A stretch of DNA of 64,000 nucleotides from CBDEGR01 sp965237895 (GCA_965237895.1 CBDEGR010000001.1:186001-250000), one strand, 5' to 3'. Shown: positions 18,216-28,452, counted from the stretch's first letter. Numbers and translations are program-made. The notes: generated from the letters alone by a model not told the origin.

Positions 18216-18617
18216 GCCGAAGCTTCAGCGCCCTTGACGTTCGACGGCTTGCTGGCTGGTGAGGATCCCAAGGCAGTCAAGGCCTACCGTAAAGCGCGCG
18301 AGCAGAAGGAGGCGGGGCGAATCACCCAGGCTGCCCGCTCGCTGGAGAAGCTCATCGAGGAATTCCCGTCGTTTTACATCGGCTACATTGACTTGGGGAT
18401 GATGCTGGTCGCCCAGCAGGAAACAGACCGCGCGATGGGGCTGTTCCAGCGGGCTCAGGCGCTGCGGCCGGAGCATTCTTGGGCCTACGCCGGTCTCGGG
18501 ATGGCTTTGAACGCGAAAGGGTACGGGGTTGTAGGAGGTATGAAGAGTGGCTATGTCGTCTTGCCACGCTGCCGGTTGGCTACTTGCCCACTTCCTGGAA
18601 ACCTAACTAAGACCTGA
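18216..18617 (+). pseudogene. TPR protein fragment at the sulfatase deletion joint
   Basis: From about 18216 another frame carries APLTFDGLLAGEDPKAVKAY followed by two TPR-like units (ITQAARSLEKLIEEFPSF and ETDRAMGLFQRAQALRPEH). After GLGMALNAKG at about 18520 it degenerates and stops at 18617. It has no start of its own except a TTG at 18234. Some acidobacterial sulfatases carry C-terminal TPRs, so both pieces could come from one gene with an internal deletion, or from two genes. Confidence 0.5.
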
Positions 18618-18663
18618 TAACCCAGTTATTTGTCCCACGCCCGACCTTTCGTGAGGCTGACTT

Positions 18664-20130
18664 CTACGCCAAAATCGGTTTCACAACGTGGGCGGGCTCG
18701 ACCCCGGTCAGCTTGGCGTCCAGTCCTTGGTGCTTGTGGGTGAAGCGTTCGTGGTCGATGCCAAACAGGTGCAAGATCGTCGCTTGGTAGTCCCGGATGT
18801 GGACCGGGTCTTTGACGATGTTGTAGGAGAAGTCGTCCGTTTCGCCGTAAACGACGCCGCCTTTGATGCCGCCGCCGGCCATCCATAGGCTGTAGCAGCG
18901 CGGATGGTGATCGCGGCCGTAATCGGTCGGCGTCAGTTTACCCTGGGAGTAAATAGTCCGCCCGAATTCACCGCCCCAGATTACCAGCGTTTCGTCAAAC
19001 AGGCCGCGCTCCTTCAGATCTTGGATGAGGGCCCAGGTAGCGCGGTCGACGTCTCTGGCCTGTGCGGGAAGCACTTCGGGCGCGAAGGAGTGTACGTCCC
19101 AGCCGCGGTGATAGATCTGGACGAACCGCACACCACGCTCGACAAGCCTCCGCGCCATCAGCGCCGCATTTTGGAACTTGCCGGGCTGCTTCGCTTCTTC
19201 GCCCCAGCGCTTGAAGGTGCTTTCCGGCTCACTCGAGAGGTCCGCCATCTCCGGTACCGACGTCTGCATCCGAAAAGCCATTTCGAACTGCTCGATTCGC
19301 GCCAGTGTTTCCGGGTTGCCGATCTTCTGGTGCCGAATCTGATTCAGCTCGCTGAGGCCGTCAAGCATCTTCCGCCGGACGTCCTTGGAAACACCATCCG
19401 GATCCCTGATGTATAGCACCGGGTCTCGGCCTGCGCGGAGCCCCACGCCGGCGTACTTCGAAGAAAGGAACCCCGAGCTCCACAATTTTGCCGAGATCGC
19501 CTGCACAGCCGACTTGGGGTGGCTCTTCTCCGCGTTCATCACGACGAACGTGGGCAGGTCGCGGTTCATACTACCGAGCCCGTAAGCCATCCACGATCCG
19601 ATGCACGGCCGCCCGGCCACCTGCCGGCCCGTCTGAATGAACGTTATCGCCGGCTCATGATTGATCGCATCCGTGTTCATCGACCGAATAATGGCGATGT
19701 CGTCGGCCATCTTTGCCGTGTAGGGCAACAGCTCGGAAATCCACGCGCCGCTTTGGCCGTGTTGCTTGAATTGAAAGACAGACGGCGCGATCGGAAAGCG
19801 CGCCTGCCCGGATGTCATGGTCGTCAGACGCTGCCCCTGCCGCACCGATTCCGGAAGATCCTTGTCGTACCAATCCTTCATCTTGGGCTTGTAATCGAGC
19901 AGATCCATCTGCGGCGGCGCACCCATCATGTGAAGGTAGATGCACCGGTTCGCCTTCGGCGCGAAGTGGGGCAAGTGCGCCAAACCGCCAAATGATTCGT
20001 CACTTCTGGGTACACCGAAGCTGTTCTCGGCCAAAAGGCTGGCCAAGGCGATTCCGCCGATACCCTTGGCTCCTCGGGCTAAGAACTGCCGTCTGGTTTC
20101 CGCCAGGATTGCTTCTTCGTGTGGATGCAT
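18664..20130 (-). CDS. DUF1501 family protein (exported, alkaline-phosphatase fold)
   Basis: 488 residues from ATG 20130, preceded by GGGGAGG at a 6-nt distance; an earlier in-frame start at 20160 lacks this. RRQFLARGAKGIGG is a Tat-like signal. DUF1501 features seen are CIYLHMMGAPPQMDLLDYKP, INHEPAITFIQTG, WGGEFGRTIYSQG and DYGRDHHPRCYSLWMAGG. The family resembles sulfatases/phosphatases and nearly always sits beside a DUF1549/DUF1553 cytochrome gene, as here. The joint role is unknown but is linked to degradation of sulfated or complex polysaccharides in Planctomycetes. Confidence 0.88.
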   Translation of the reverse strand: MHPHEEAILAETRRQFLARGAKGIGGIALASLLAENSFGVPRSDESFGGLAHLPHFAPKANRCIYLHMMGAPPQMDLLDYKPKMKDWYDKDLPESVRQGQRLTTMTSGQARFPIAPSVFQFKQHGQSGAWISELLPYTAKMADDIAIIRSMNTDAINHEPAITFIQTGRQVAGRPCIGSWMAYGLGSMNRDLPTFVVMNAEKSHPKSAVQAISAKLWSSGFLSSKYAGVGLRAGRDPVLYIRDPDGVSKDVRRKMLDGLSELNQIRHQKIGNPETLARIEQFEMAFRMQTSVPEMADLSSEPESTFKRWGEEAKQPGKFQNAALMARRLVERGVRFVQIYHRGWDVHSFAPEVLPAQARDVDRATWALIQDLKERGLFDETLVIWGGEFGRTIYSQGKLTPTDYGRDHHPRCYSLWMAGGGIKGGVVYGETDDFSYNIVKDPVHIRDYQATILHLFGIDHERFTHKHQGLDAKLTGVEPAHVVKPILA

Positions 20131-20241
20131 TGTAAACCTCCCCGGGCAACAAAGACGCACGCGCTAGGCGCCGTGAAAAGTTTGGGCTGCTCTGTACCAA
20201 TCGCCGCACGGGTACTTGCCGAAGACCCCGCGGCTGTGCCA

Positions 20242-23200
20242 CTACTTGTTCAACACCTCGTCCAAATTTATTATTTGGCTCGCCAGCATGGTCCACGCTG
20301 CCGACTCCGTCACGGGCAGCGCCTCATCGGGCGGCGAGTCGCCGGTTGCAAGAAGCTTCTTTGCCTCCTCGGCACTCGAACTGTAAAAGTCGACGAAACC
20401 GTCATAGGTCCGTTTCGCAACGGCGCGTTCCTTTTCGCCGAAGTCACGTGCAAGAAGACGGGTTGTCACGTAATCTAGCCGCCGGTCGAAGTCGTCTCCG
20501 GCCTCGCGCATGGCTTTCTGTGCGAGGTAGCGTGACGCTTCAACGAATTGCGTGTCGTTCATCGTGACCAGCGCTTGCAGCGGGGTGTTGGTTCGCTCGC
20601 GGCGCACCGTGGTGTGCTCCCGTGTGGGCGCATTAAAAATGTCCATTGAGGCCGGCGGCGCGGCGCGCTTCCAGAAGGTATACAGACTACGCCGATATAG
20701 TTTGACGCCGGAGTCCTGTTTGTAAATATGGGTGTTACTGCTGGGCATCGCCACCGTGTTCCAGACTCCTTGCGGCTGATAGGGCTTCACACTCGGGCCG
20801 CCGATCTTGCGGACCAGCAGCCCGCTCGCCGCCAGGGCGTAATCGCGGATCATTTCACCATCCATGCGGAAGAGCGCCCCGCGCGCGAGGAGGCGATTCT
20901 CCGGGTCTTTTTCGAGCTTTCCCGGTGTCGTTTGCGCGGACTGGCGGTACGTGGAGGACGTTACCAGCGTGCGGAAGAACTGCTTGATGTCCCAGCCCGA
21001 TTCGCGGAAATCGACCGCAAGCCAATCGAGCAGCTCAGGGTGAGACGGTGGCTCCCCTTGCGAGCCGAAATCGTCGCTGGTCTTTACCAGGCCGGTACCG
21101 AAAACTTCCTGCCAGTAATGGTTCACGATCACACGGCTTGTCAGCGGATTCGTCTCGTCGACCAACCACTTAGCTAGCCCCATGCGGTTGCGCGGCCACG
21201 ACGCAGGCATTGGATGCAATGCCGAGGGAGTGTTTGCCGTAACGCGCTCACGAGGTTGGTCATACATACCGCGGTAAAGAACGTGAGCCTCGGGCTCTTT
21301 GTTCGGTATCTCCCGCATCACGTGTGTGATGCCCCCCCGCCGCCGGACCTCCCGCCACTCCCGATCGATTTCCTGCTGGCGCGCCACGAGCCCGCGGTAA
21401 TCTTCGTCTTTGACGCTGAGGTAGTAGAGACGCAGCGCTTCCCGCTCCTCGGCGCTTAGTTTTTCAGGTTCCTTGTCTCGCGCGCTCCGGAGCGCGTGCC
21501 ACAGCGAAACAACCTTGGCCTCCTGGACCGTGACTGGGCGATTAAAGACTCGAAGATCCGCTATGCCGCCCCCCGAGAAGTAGCGAAATTTGGGCTCGTC
21601 CCGGTCTCCTCTGCCCTTCGTGACTCCTCTACCCAAATAGAGAGGCCGGTTGGTTTGGATACTCCCCTCTACCCTCGTGAAAAACTCGCTACCCTGTACC
21701 TCAACGACATTCCCGTTCCTGTAGATGCGCAGGCCGGCACGCTCGCCGGTGCCGTCGTAAGTCACCACAATGTGCGTCCATACACCTGCAGGCAGCCGCT
21801 TCGTGTTGATGGGAGAAATGCTCACGGCGGGTGGATTTTTTTGCCCCGCCGCCTTTTCGCCGACCATTTTAAAGGTGACTTGCCGCCTGCCGATGGTAAT
21901 CGACCATCCGCGGGAATCGTCGTCGGGATCGTACTGACCGGCAACCACGAAGTCCCCCACGACCTTGGGTTGGTAAACCCACAACGCAATAGAAAAAGGT
22001 GTGTCACTGTCAAGCTTCAAGGGAGGAAGCTCGGCCCACGATTCCTTCCCGAACCGCAGCGCCGGCTGGTTTTCGTTTGGCCCTTCATCGACCACGGCTC
22101 CCTGATGAAGTGCAATTTTCTTCCGGCTTCCCCCTATGTCGACCGCGGGTTCATCGTCCAGGGTAAATGTCAGCAGCTCCGCGGACTCTTCGAGCGGGGT
22201 CCGCAGGAAACGATGTTTCTTGCTCGCAAGCCATTCCGCGAACGCTTTGTCGATCGACGCGGCGCGGTTTTTGATCTTCGTTTCGGTTTCCGCCGCTTCC
22301 CGGCGAAGCTCATGCCAGCGGCCGCGGTCTTGGTCGCTGGGTACAACCAGGACGGGTGGCGGATCCGATACGTTGCCGTCCAACACGTTCTGCGTCGTGT
22401 TCCTAAAAAACGCCGTCAAGGAGTAGAACTCCCGCTGTGCAATCGGGTCGAACTTGTGGTCGTGGCAAGTGGCGCATCCGACCGTGAGCCCCAGAAAGAC
22501 GATCCCCGTGGTATCGGCTCGGTCCTTGGCGTAGATTGCTTCGTATTCTTCGGGAATAACACCGCCTTCGTTGGTCGTGATATTGCAACGGTGAAAACCG
22601 GTCGCAACAAGCTGATCGAGCGTCGGGTTGGGCAATAAGTCGCCGGCGATTTGTTCGACCGTAAACTCGTCAAACGGTTTGTTGTCGTTGAAAGCCCGGA
22701 TCACCCAGTCGCGGTAGAGCCACATCTCGCGATAGTTGTCGTTGTGAATACCGTGGGTGTCTCCGTAACGCGCGGCGTCAAGCCAATAGCGGGCGCGGTG
22801 TTCGCCCCAGTGCTTCGAGTCGAGCAGCCGGTCGACCAGTTTTTCATAAGCTTGTTCCGAGGTGTCGTGCAAGAAGCTTTCGAGGGTGCCGGGGTCGGGA
22901 GGCAATCCCGTTAAATCCAGCGCCACACGGCGGGCGAGGGTGCGTTTGTCGGCTGCGGGAGCCGGCGCAAGTCCTTCCGCCTCGAGCCGCACGAGAACAA
23001 ACCAGTCGATGGGATTGCGGGCCCACTCCTTGTTCTTAACCGGTGGTAAGTCCGGACGCCGCAGCGTCTGAAAAGACCAGTGCTTATCCCAAGAGGCCCC
23101 TTGTTCGATCCAACGCTTTAGGACATCGATCTGCTCTTCGGTCAACTCCTTCTTTGAGAAGACCGGAGGCATGCGTCGCATGGGGTCGGTGGCCGAAATA

Positions 23201-23478
23201 CGCTGGTAGAGGAGGCTCGCCTGGGGATCGCCGGCAACGATCGGCGTGCCGTTGTCGCGTTGGGCGAAGGCGCCCTCCCGGGTGTCCAGCCGCAACCCCA
23301 CCATGCGTGATTCGATGTCCGGCCCATGGCAAGCGAAGCAATTGTCCGAGAGGATCGGCCGCACGGATCGCTGAAAGTCGACCGATTCAGCGGACTTCTC
23401 CTTGGGCGGCAAAGCCGCAGAAAGGGTCGCCAGCAGCAGAGCGGCGAAAACGTAGCTAGCCAATCGAAACCAACGCAT
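20242..23478 (-). CDS. PSCyt1/PSD1 (DUF1549-DUF1553) cytochrome protein with LamG-like insert
   Basis: 1078 residues with a signal peptide. A cytochrome c motif CFACH lies at 47-51 (PSCyt1), with its methionine ligand region about 100 residues later. DUF1549 follows (about 155-370) and ends in a second CxxCH, CATCHDHKFDP. A lectin-like LamG domain (about 450-650) precedes DUF1553 (about 730-1060; NRMGLAKWLVDETNPLTSRV, RTNTPLQALVTMND). The protein is periplasmic and heme-binding. It is first in a two-gene unit with the DUF1501 gene 111 nt downstream. Confidence 0.9.
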   Translation of the reverse strand: MRWFRLASYVFAALLLATLSAALPPKEKSAESVDFQRSVRPILSDNCFACHGPDIESRMVGLRLDTREGAFAQRDNGTPIVAGDPQASLLYQRISATDPMRRMPPVFSKKELTEEQIDVLKRWIEQGASWDKHWSFQTLRRPDLPPVKNKEWARNPIDWFVLVRLEAEGLAPAPAADKRTLARRVALDLTGLPPDPGTLESFLHDTSEQAYEKLVDRLLDSKHWGEHRARYWLDAARYGDTHGIHNDNYREMWLYRDWVIRAFNDNKPFDEFTVEQIAGDLLPNPTLDQLVATGFHRCNITTNEGGVIPEEYEAIYAKDRADTTGIVFLGLTVGCATCHDHKFDPIAQREFYSLTAFFRNTTQNVLDGNVSDPPPVLVVPSDQDRGRWHELRREAAETETKIKNRAASIDKAFAEWLASKKHRFLRTPLEESAELLTFTLDDEPAVDIGGSRKKIALHQGAVVDEGPNENQPALRFGKESWAELPPLKLDSDTPFSIALWVYQPKVVGDFVVAGQYDPDDDSRGWSITIGRRQVTFKMVGEKAAGQKNPPAVSISPINTKRLPAGVWTHIVVTYDGTGERAGLRIYRNGNVVEVQGSEFFTRVEGSIQTNRPLYLGRGVTKGRGDRDEPKFRYFSGGGIADLRVFNRPVTVQEAKVVSLWHALRSARDKEPEKLSAEEREALRLYYLSVKDEDYRGLVARQQEIDREWREVRRRGGITHVMREIPNKEPEAHVLYRGMYDQPRERVTANTPSALHPMPASWPRNRMGLAKWLVDETNPLTSRVIVNHYWQEVFGTGLVKTSDDFGSQGEPPSHPELLDWLAVDFRESGWDIKQFFRTLVTSSTYRQSAQTTPGKLEKDPENRLLARGALFRMDGEMIRDYALAASGLLVRKIGGPSVKPYQPQGVWNTVAMPSSNTHIYKQDSGVKLYRRSLYTFWKRAAPPASMDIFNAPTREHTTVRRERTNTPLQALVTMNDTQFVEASRYLAQKAMREAGDDFDRRLDYVTTRLLARDFGEKERAVAKRTYDGFVDFYSSSAEEAKKLLATGDSPPDEALPVTESAAWTMLASQIINLDEVLNK

Positions 23479-23698
23479 CAGATCGTCCTCAGCAGACTAA
23501 TTTCGGGAAGATGGCCCTGCTCCTTGCCTTCCAAACCGGGATTTCCGATTCCAACTCTAAGCGGTACACAACACGATACACCACCTGCCCTTTTGCTTCT
23601 ACCCCGAATTACCAGGGTCGCCCGGCATGGGAACCGCATCCCCGGCGACGGCAAATCACTAACCCCCCAGAAGGACGCAAAAGGCCGACAAAAGTAAA
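23479..23698. other. Intergenic region upstream of the PSCyt1/PSD1 gene
   Basis: No open frame here looks coding. It lies between the start of the minus-strand cytochrome gene and the terminator hairpin of the eroded TonB receptor gene, and must hold the promoter of the former; no convincing -35/-10 pair was picked out. Confidence 0.4.
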
Positions 23699-23734
23699 GA
23701 TGGGGCAAGAGGGGTTTATGCCTCTTGCCCCATC
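23699..23734 (-). terminator. Strong hairpin terminator
   Basis: A perfect 14-bp stem (23699-23712 with 23721-23734) with an 8-nt loop. Read on the minus strand it is followed by TTTACTTTT, as expected for an intrinsic terminator of the TonB receptor gene that ends at 23763. A second small GC-rich hairpin lies at about 23746-23764. The intact terminator contrasts with the decayed gene upstream of it. Confidence 0.75.
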
Positions 23735-23762
23735 CCGTTAAATCGAAAGCCCCGCCGGGGCC

Positions 23763-24997
23763 TTAGAAAGTAAGCCTCAAGGCAAACTGAACCAGGCGGG
23801 GAAGGTTATTTTGGGAACTGATAACGCCGAATTGCTCAGTCCCAAAGACTGCGCCGGGAAAGTCGAACTGTGTTCGGTTAAAGAGAGTTGAAGAACTCGA
23901 CCCGGAACTGTAAAGTCGCCATTTCGCTGGAACCGAGGCTCGTGTTCTTGAAGAGGGCAAAGTCGAAGTTGTTCACCCTGTGTGTGCGTACGTCGGGCGA
24001 GGTGCGCGAAGAGGCGCCGCAGGTGAACGCCTCCGGCTGCGAGAACACGGAGGTGTCAAACCACTCATCCAGGCGGCCCTGGGCAGAACCCGTCAGCTTG
24101 GCGCTCCGGCCATCGTTGTCGGGGCGCTGCCCCCCCCGAAGCAATTGCAGAGGTTTTGAGATGTGCCGGGCTGGATTGGGTACCCAGTCTGGAAGGTCGA
24201 TATGCCGTTGACTCCCCAGCCGGAAATCAGCTTGCCGGCCACGCCCTGGGCGCCGCCCGCGAACTTCTTGCCTTGGCCGAAGGGCAGGTCCAGCACATAG
24301 CTGACCACCAGGCGTTGCGAGACGTCAAAGGCGACGAGGGACCGTTCGTTTCGGAGATCGTTAATGTTCTGCGCTCCCCAAAGAGTTCCTCCCCTTCCCG
24401 ACTCGAGCCAACCCGTGAGCGTATCCGTATCCGCGATCAGCTTGCTCGCCGTGTAGCTGGCCAGCACGCTGGCGCCGCCCTTGAACCGCTTCTCCACTTT
24501 CATCTGGAGGGCGTGATAGATGGAGTTGCTGATGTTCGCCCCGTCATATGTAACCCCGGTGTACTGCGGGAAGGGGCGCAGGAGTTGCCCGGCCTAGATG
24601 GTTGGGGTTGACAGCTCCCCCGAGGTAATCAACCCGAAGAAAGGATTGGTTACCTGTTCCTGAAGGGTAGTCCCCAGCGAGAGGAACTGGTCCGGCAATT
24701 GGTTAAGTTGAAGCCCGTGCCAGAGCAGGTGGGTCCCCTTGGCCCCGGCATAGGCCATGTCAACCATGAACCCTTCCCCTATCTCTCGTTGGAGGTTGAA
24801 GTTCCACTGTTGCACGTAGCCGTTGGGGTTGTCCGGCAGGGGCGCCCTGATGCTCTGGCCCGGCAGCGTGGTTTGGAAAGAGGTGTCACGCCCGGGCGGT
24901 TGGATGATCCCATTGGGGTAGGGATTGTTCAGGAAATCGAAAGGTGTTATGCTCCCGGCAACGGTGCGGATCATTTGAGTATTAAAAAAGTTGACTG
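23763..24997 (-). pseudogene. Oar-like TonB-dependent receptor, truncated and multiply broken
   Basis: Four consecutive pieces read as the C-terminal third of an acidobacterial TonB receptor. NGYVQQWNFNLQREIGEGFMVDMAYAG lies at about 24810, RFKGGASVLASYTASKLIAD at 24490, NFDFALFKNTSLG and LQFRVEFFN at 23900-23960, and RLVQFALRLTF at the end. Defects are an in-frame TAG at 24594-24596, a frameshift near 24100-24140 and another near 23885. The plug and N-terminal domains are absent. Intact relatives are about 1000-1200 residues and import oligosaccharides. This one cannot be functional as read. Confidence 0.8.
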
Positions 24998-25429
24998 CAT
25001 CACTGTGGGGGGCGGAATTCCATTCGCTCCATCAATCTCATTCGCTGGCGAGAAGGGCTGTTCTAGTAGGTTCGCGACAGCAATCGAAGAAGACGTTTCA
25101 CCGGCACCAGTTTCCGATAAGCTGACTAAACGTCCAAGTGAAGCGAGCTGTGATCCCGCCTTGAGTTTCGCGGCCCGACACCAGTTATGTGAAGAAGTTG
25201 TTGTTTTAGTGACAGTCGAGTGGACGCCAGACTCCTAGGACATTCTTGGCAGCCACATAAGTGTAAATCATCGTGGTTTGCAAGTTGCTAATTCCCAGCA
25301 GTTCCTCAATGATAGAGTTGATTTAAAGAAGGCCATGCTTGACCAGGATGTTGCGCTTGTTGGAAATTTTGTGTCGGCCGATGGGTTTCGGTATGCGCGC
25401 TGGCCAGCCAGACCATCGAGCGTGAAGGT
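24998..25429 (+). other. Unassigned sequence between the TonB remnant and the Rph-like gene
   Basis: A single plus-strand frame stays open from before 24998 to a TAG at 25236 and, beyond it, to 25439, just overlapping the next gene. Its second half (for example QQFLNDRVDLKKAMLDQDV) has a protein-like composition, but no family was recognised. It may be a decayed gene or chance. Nothing else was seen. Confidence 0.2.
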
Positions 25430-28075
25430 ATGGATGTGACCCTGATCGTTTCGTTTCCCGGCACCGAGCAGACGACCCTCGCGGAGGTCGGCGGCAAGGG
25501 CTATTCGCTGATACGGATGGTCGAGGCAGGCTTGCCCGTTCCGCCCGGCGCCGTGCTCACGACGGAGTTCTTCGGGCCCTGGTTCGACGAGATTCAGGCG
25601 TCCGCGGCGTGGGCGGCGCTCGCCGACGCGACGGCGAACAAGTGGGCGACCCTCTGCAACGAGCTGAAGGGGCTCTGCCTTGCCCTAAGGCTGACGGCGG
25701 CCCAGCGGCAATCCCTGGTGGACCTGCGCAAGAACCTCGCAGCGCTGGGCGACGACGTGCTGTTCGCGGTGCGCTCGTCCTCGCCCGAGGAAGACTTGGT
25801 GTCGGCCTCGTTCGCCGGTGGCTACGAGACCCGACTGGGCGTGCGCCCGGCCGATCTGGACGACGCGGTGCGACACTGCTTTGCCTCGAGCCTCGATGAG
25901 CGCGTGTTCGTCTACAAGAAGGAACACGGCTTTGACGTTCTGTCGCCGCGCATCGCCGTGGTCGTGCAGCAGCAGATCGACAGCGAGGTCGCCGGCGTGG
26001 GCTTCTCCCTCAACCCGCTCACGAATGACTACGACGAGGCCGTCATCGACGCGAATTGGGGCCTGGGAGAGTCGGTCGTCGCCGGGCTCGTGTCACCCGA
26101 CCACTTCATTGTCGACAAGGTCGGTCGGCAGGTGGTGGACAAGAAGCTGGGCGCCAAGCAGGTATCGATCTGGCTGGGTCCTGACGGCGGCACCATTGAG
26201 CGCAAGGGCTACCGTTCGGCAGAGCTCACGCTCAGCGACGCCCAGCTCGGCGAACTGACCGACGTGATCTGTCGAATTGAGGAGCTCTACGAGAAGCCGA
26301 CGGACATCGAGTGGGCCTACGCAGGCGACAAGCTCCACGTGCTGCAGGCGCGCCCCATTACCACCTACGTGCCGCTCCCGCCAGAAATGGTGACCAAGAC
26401 CGGCGAACGCAGGCGGTTGTATGTGGACACTGCGCTGTCGGAAGGGCTGACCATCAATGCACCCATCTCGCCAATGGGGCTCGACTGGATGGAGGATCTC
26501 ATATCACCCGTTCTCGAGGAGCTCGTCGGAACCGACGTCACCCCGGAGGAGGGTCTGGCGTTTGCCGCCGGCGGTCGGTTCTACATGAACCTCTCCAACA
26601 TGATGTGGTTGGCGAGTCCAAAGGGGCTGTCGAAAAACAGCGCCTACGACAACGTGCTGATGGCCGAGATCCTGGCCAACGTTGACGCGAAGCGGTACCG
26701 CGCAGCCAAGAGACCGCCGTGGGTGGGGTTGCGAATCCTGTGGTTCATTCCCAAGGTCTTGTGGCAGGTGCGCGGCTTCTTCTGGAACACGGCGTGGGCC
26801 ATCCTTTCTCCCGAGCGCGCACGCCAAGCGTACCAACGGAAGGTCGACGCCTTCGAGCTAGAGCTAACCGAGAACGTCGACTACGCCCTTCCTCTCGACG
26901 AATTCCGGCGCACCTACGTCACCCCTCTGTGGCGACTGATGTTCAACGTCACGGGGCCCGCGCTCGTCGTCGGGCTGGTGTCGGTCGCACTCGTACTCGT
27001 GGTCCGCAGGAACTCGGTCGGGGCGAAAGCCCTCGCCGAGAAGCTCAGGCTGGGCTTTACAGGCAACGTCGTCGTCGAGATGGGGATCGCGCTGTTTCGC
27101 CTAGCCAAGCTGTTGGACCGATCCGACTCCCAGGACCTGACCCGGTTGGCCGAACGGATCGAGAATCGCCAGATGTCGGCGGAGTTCCTGAGCGCGTGGG
27201 ACGCCTTCCTCTCGAAGTTCGGCTGTCGCGGTCCTCTGGAGATGGACCTGGCGAGCCCGCGTTACGCGGACGACCCCGTTCTCGCCCTGTGGCAGATGTC
27301 CATCATGTCGGTCGACGACGAGGCCTTTGGTCCGGAGGCCGCGCACAAGCGCCAAGTCGAGGGGCGGCGGCGAGCCTACGAAGAGTTGATGAGCCGCTCG
27401 GGTTGGTTGCGGCGGTCGCTGCTGCGCCGGGTCCACCGAATGATCGACCTGTTCGCCGGAATCCGTGACACGCCCAAGTACCACATCGTCTTGTTCACCT
27501 ACGCGCTTCGCAAGCGTTCCCTGATCGAGGGCCGACGCCTGGTCCGGGAGGGTCGTCTCGACGCAGCCGAGGACGTCTTCGATTTGACGTTTCGCGACCT
27601 CGAGTCGGCCGCCCTGTATCCCTCGTTGGACCTACGGGCGGTCCGCGAGGAGCGGACGCGCTTCCTCAAGCTCCTCGGGGCCCGGGTGACGGAGTTCCCT
27701 TCCGTGATCGACTCGCGAGGCCGGATTCTTCGCCCGCCTCCTCGCGAGGAAAGACCCGGCGAGCTGAGCGGGACGGCCGTGTCGCCCGGAGTGGTGACGG
27801 GTCCGGTCAAGGTGCTCCGCGGCCCCCACGAGAAGCCCGTCAACAAGGGGGACGTGTTGGTCGCCTACACGACGGACCCGGGTTGGACGCCGCTGTTCGT
27901 GAACGCCGCCGCCGTCGTGCTCGAGGTCGGCGGGATTCTGCAGCACGGTGCGGTGATCGCGCGCGAGTACGGAAAGCCGTGCGTTGCGGGAATCGACCGG
28001 GTGATGGCGAAGCTTCACGACGGCCAGCGGGTTGAAGTCGACGGGACGGCGGGGGTGATCCGCCTTCTGTCGTAG
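25430..28075 (+). CDS. PEP-synthase/rifampicin-phosphotransferase-like enzyme
   Basis: 881 residues, close to the ~870 of rifampicin phosphotransferases (Rph). The N-terminal ATP-grasp domain (1-315) has VGGKGYSLIRM, FAVRSSSPEEDLVSASFAGGY and DIEWAYAGDKLHVLQARPIT. A variable middle domain (about 330-760) contains one hydrophobic, membrane-like run (GPALVVGLVSVALVLVV). The C-terminal swivelling domain carries the phospho-histidine: H839 in EVGGILQHGAVIAREYGKP. Chemistry known for the family moves the beta-phosphate of ATP via His to an acceptor (rifamycins in Rph, pyruvate in PEP synthase); which acceptor applies here is unknown. Codons end in G or C more often than in neighbours, and both flanks are debris, so recent transfer is likely. 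Confidence 0.8.
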   Translation: MDVTLIVSFPGTEQTTLAEVGGKGYSLIRMVEAGLPVPPGAVLTTEFFGPWFDEIQASAAWAALADATANKWATLCNELKGLCLALRLTAAQRQSLVDLRKNLAALGDDVLFAVRSSSPEEDLVSASFAGGYETRLGVRPADLDDAVRHCFASSLDERVFVYKKEHGFDVLSPRIAVVVQQQIDSEVAGVGFSLNPLTNDYDEAVIDANWGLGESVVAGLVSPDHFIVDKVGRQVVDKKLGAKQVSIWLGPDGGTIERKGYRSAELTLSDAQLGELTDVICRIEELYEKPTDIEWAYAGDKLHVLQARPITTYVPLPPEMVTKTGERRRLYVDTALSEGLTINAPISPMGLDWMEDLISPVLEELVGTDVTPEEGLAFAAGGRFYMNLSNMMWLASPKGLSKNSAYDNVLMAEILANVDAKRYRAAKRPPWVGLRILWFIPKVLWQVRGFFWNTAWAILSPERARQAYQRKVDAFELELTENVDYALPLDEFRRTYVTPLWRLMFNVTGPALVVGLVSVALVLVVRRNSVGAKALAEKLRLGFTGNVVVEMGIALFRLAKLLDRSDSQDLTRLAERIENRQMSAEFLSAWDAFLSKFGCRGPLEMDLASPRYADDPVLALWQMSIMSVDDEAFGPEAAHKRQVEGRRRAYEELMSRSGWLRRSLLRRVHRMIDLFAGIRDTPKYHIVLFTYALRKRSLIEGRRLVREGRLDAAEDVFDLTFRDLESAALYPSLDLRAVREERTRFLKLLGARVTEFPSVIDSRGRILRPPPREERPGELSGTAVSPGVVTGPVKVLRGPHEKPVNKGDVLVAYTTDPGWTPLFVNAAAVVLEVGGILQHGAVIAREYGKPCVAGIDRVMAKLHDGQRVEVDGTAGVIRLLS

Positions 28076-28452
28076 CCAGGGAGGAATCGTGATGAGCATC
28101 CACGTTGAGATTGTATCAGTATGTGTTCTTAGGTGAAGATCAGCGGACGCCGATTCTCCGGCAGCAGATATGGAAAAAAGGTTTTCCCCATTGTGCATCT
28201 AACACGCATGAATGAATCCAGCTCTTGGTTGTTACCATCAGTGGGGGCAGGTCACCATCCACCTTGACTGGCCCGCAAGGACGCGGTACAAAATAGGGAG
28301 AGGTCAAGAATTCCACTTGCAAGACACACCTACACTCTGGATCGACGCTGGGGGCAGCCGTCCCGCCAACGAGCCCACCTTTAACCTGAATGGCTGTTCC
28401 CTAGCGCCCTAGCATGAAGCAAGCGAGGGTTAGTTGCCCGACGGGTTTCAAT
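28076..28452. other. Gap without a recognisable gene
   Basis: Both strands were read. Only short frames occur and none resembles a known family or keeps a coding pattern. The stretch is noticeably less GC-rich than the Rph-like gene before it. Confidence 0.4.

Noticed and set aside
24699..25238. 179-codon plus-strand protein across the TonB remnant
   Set aside because: Its first half is antisense to conserved receptor sequence; the rest has no family match. Only kept as unassigned sequence.
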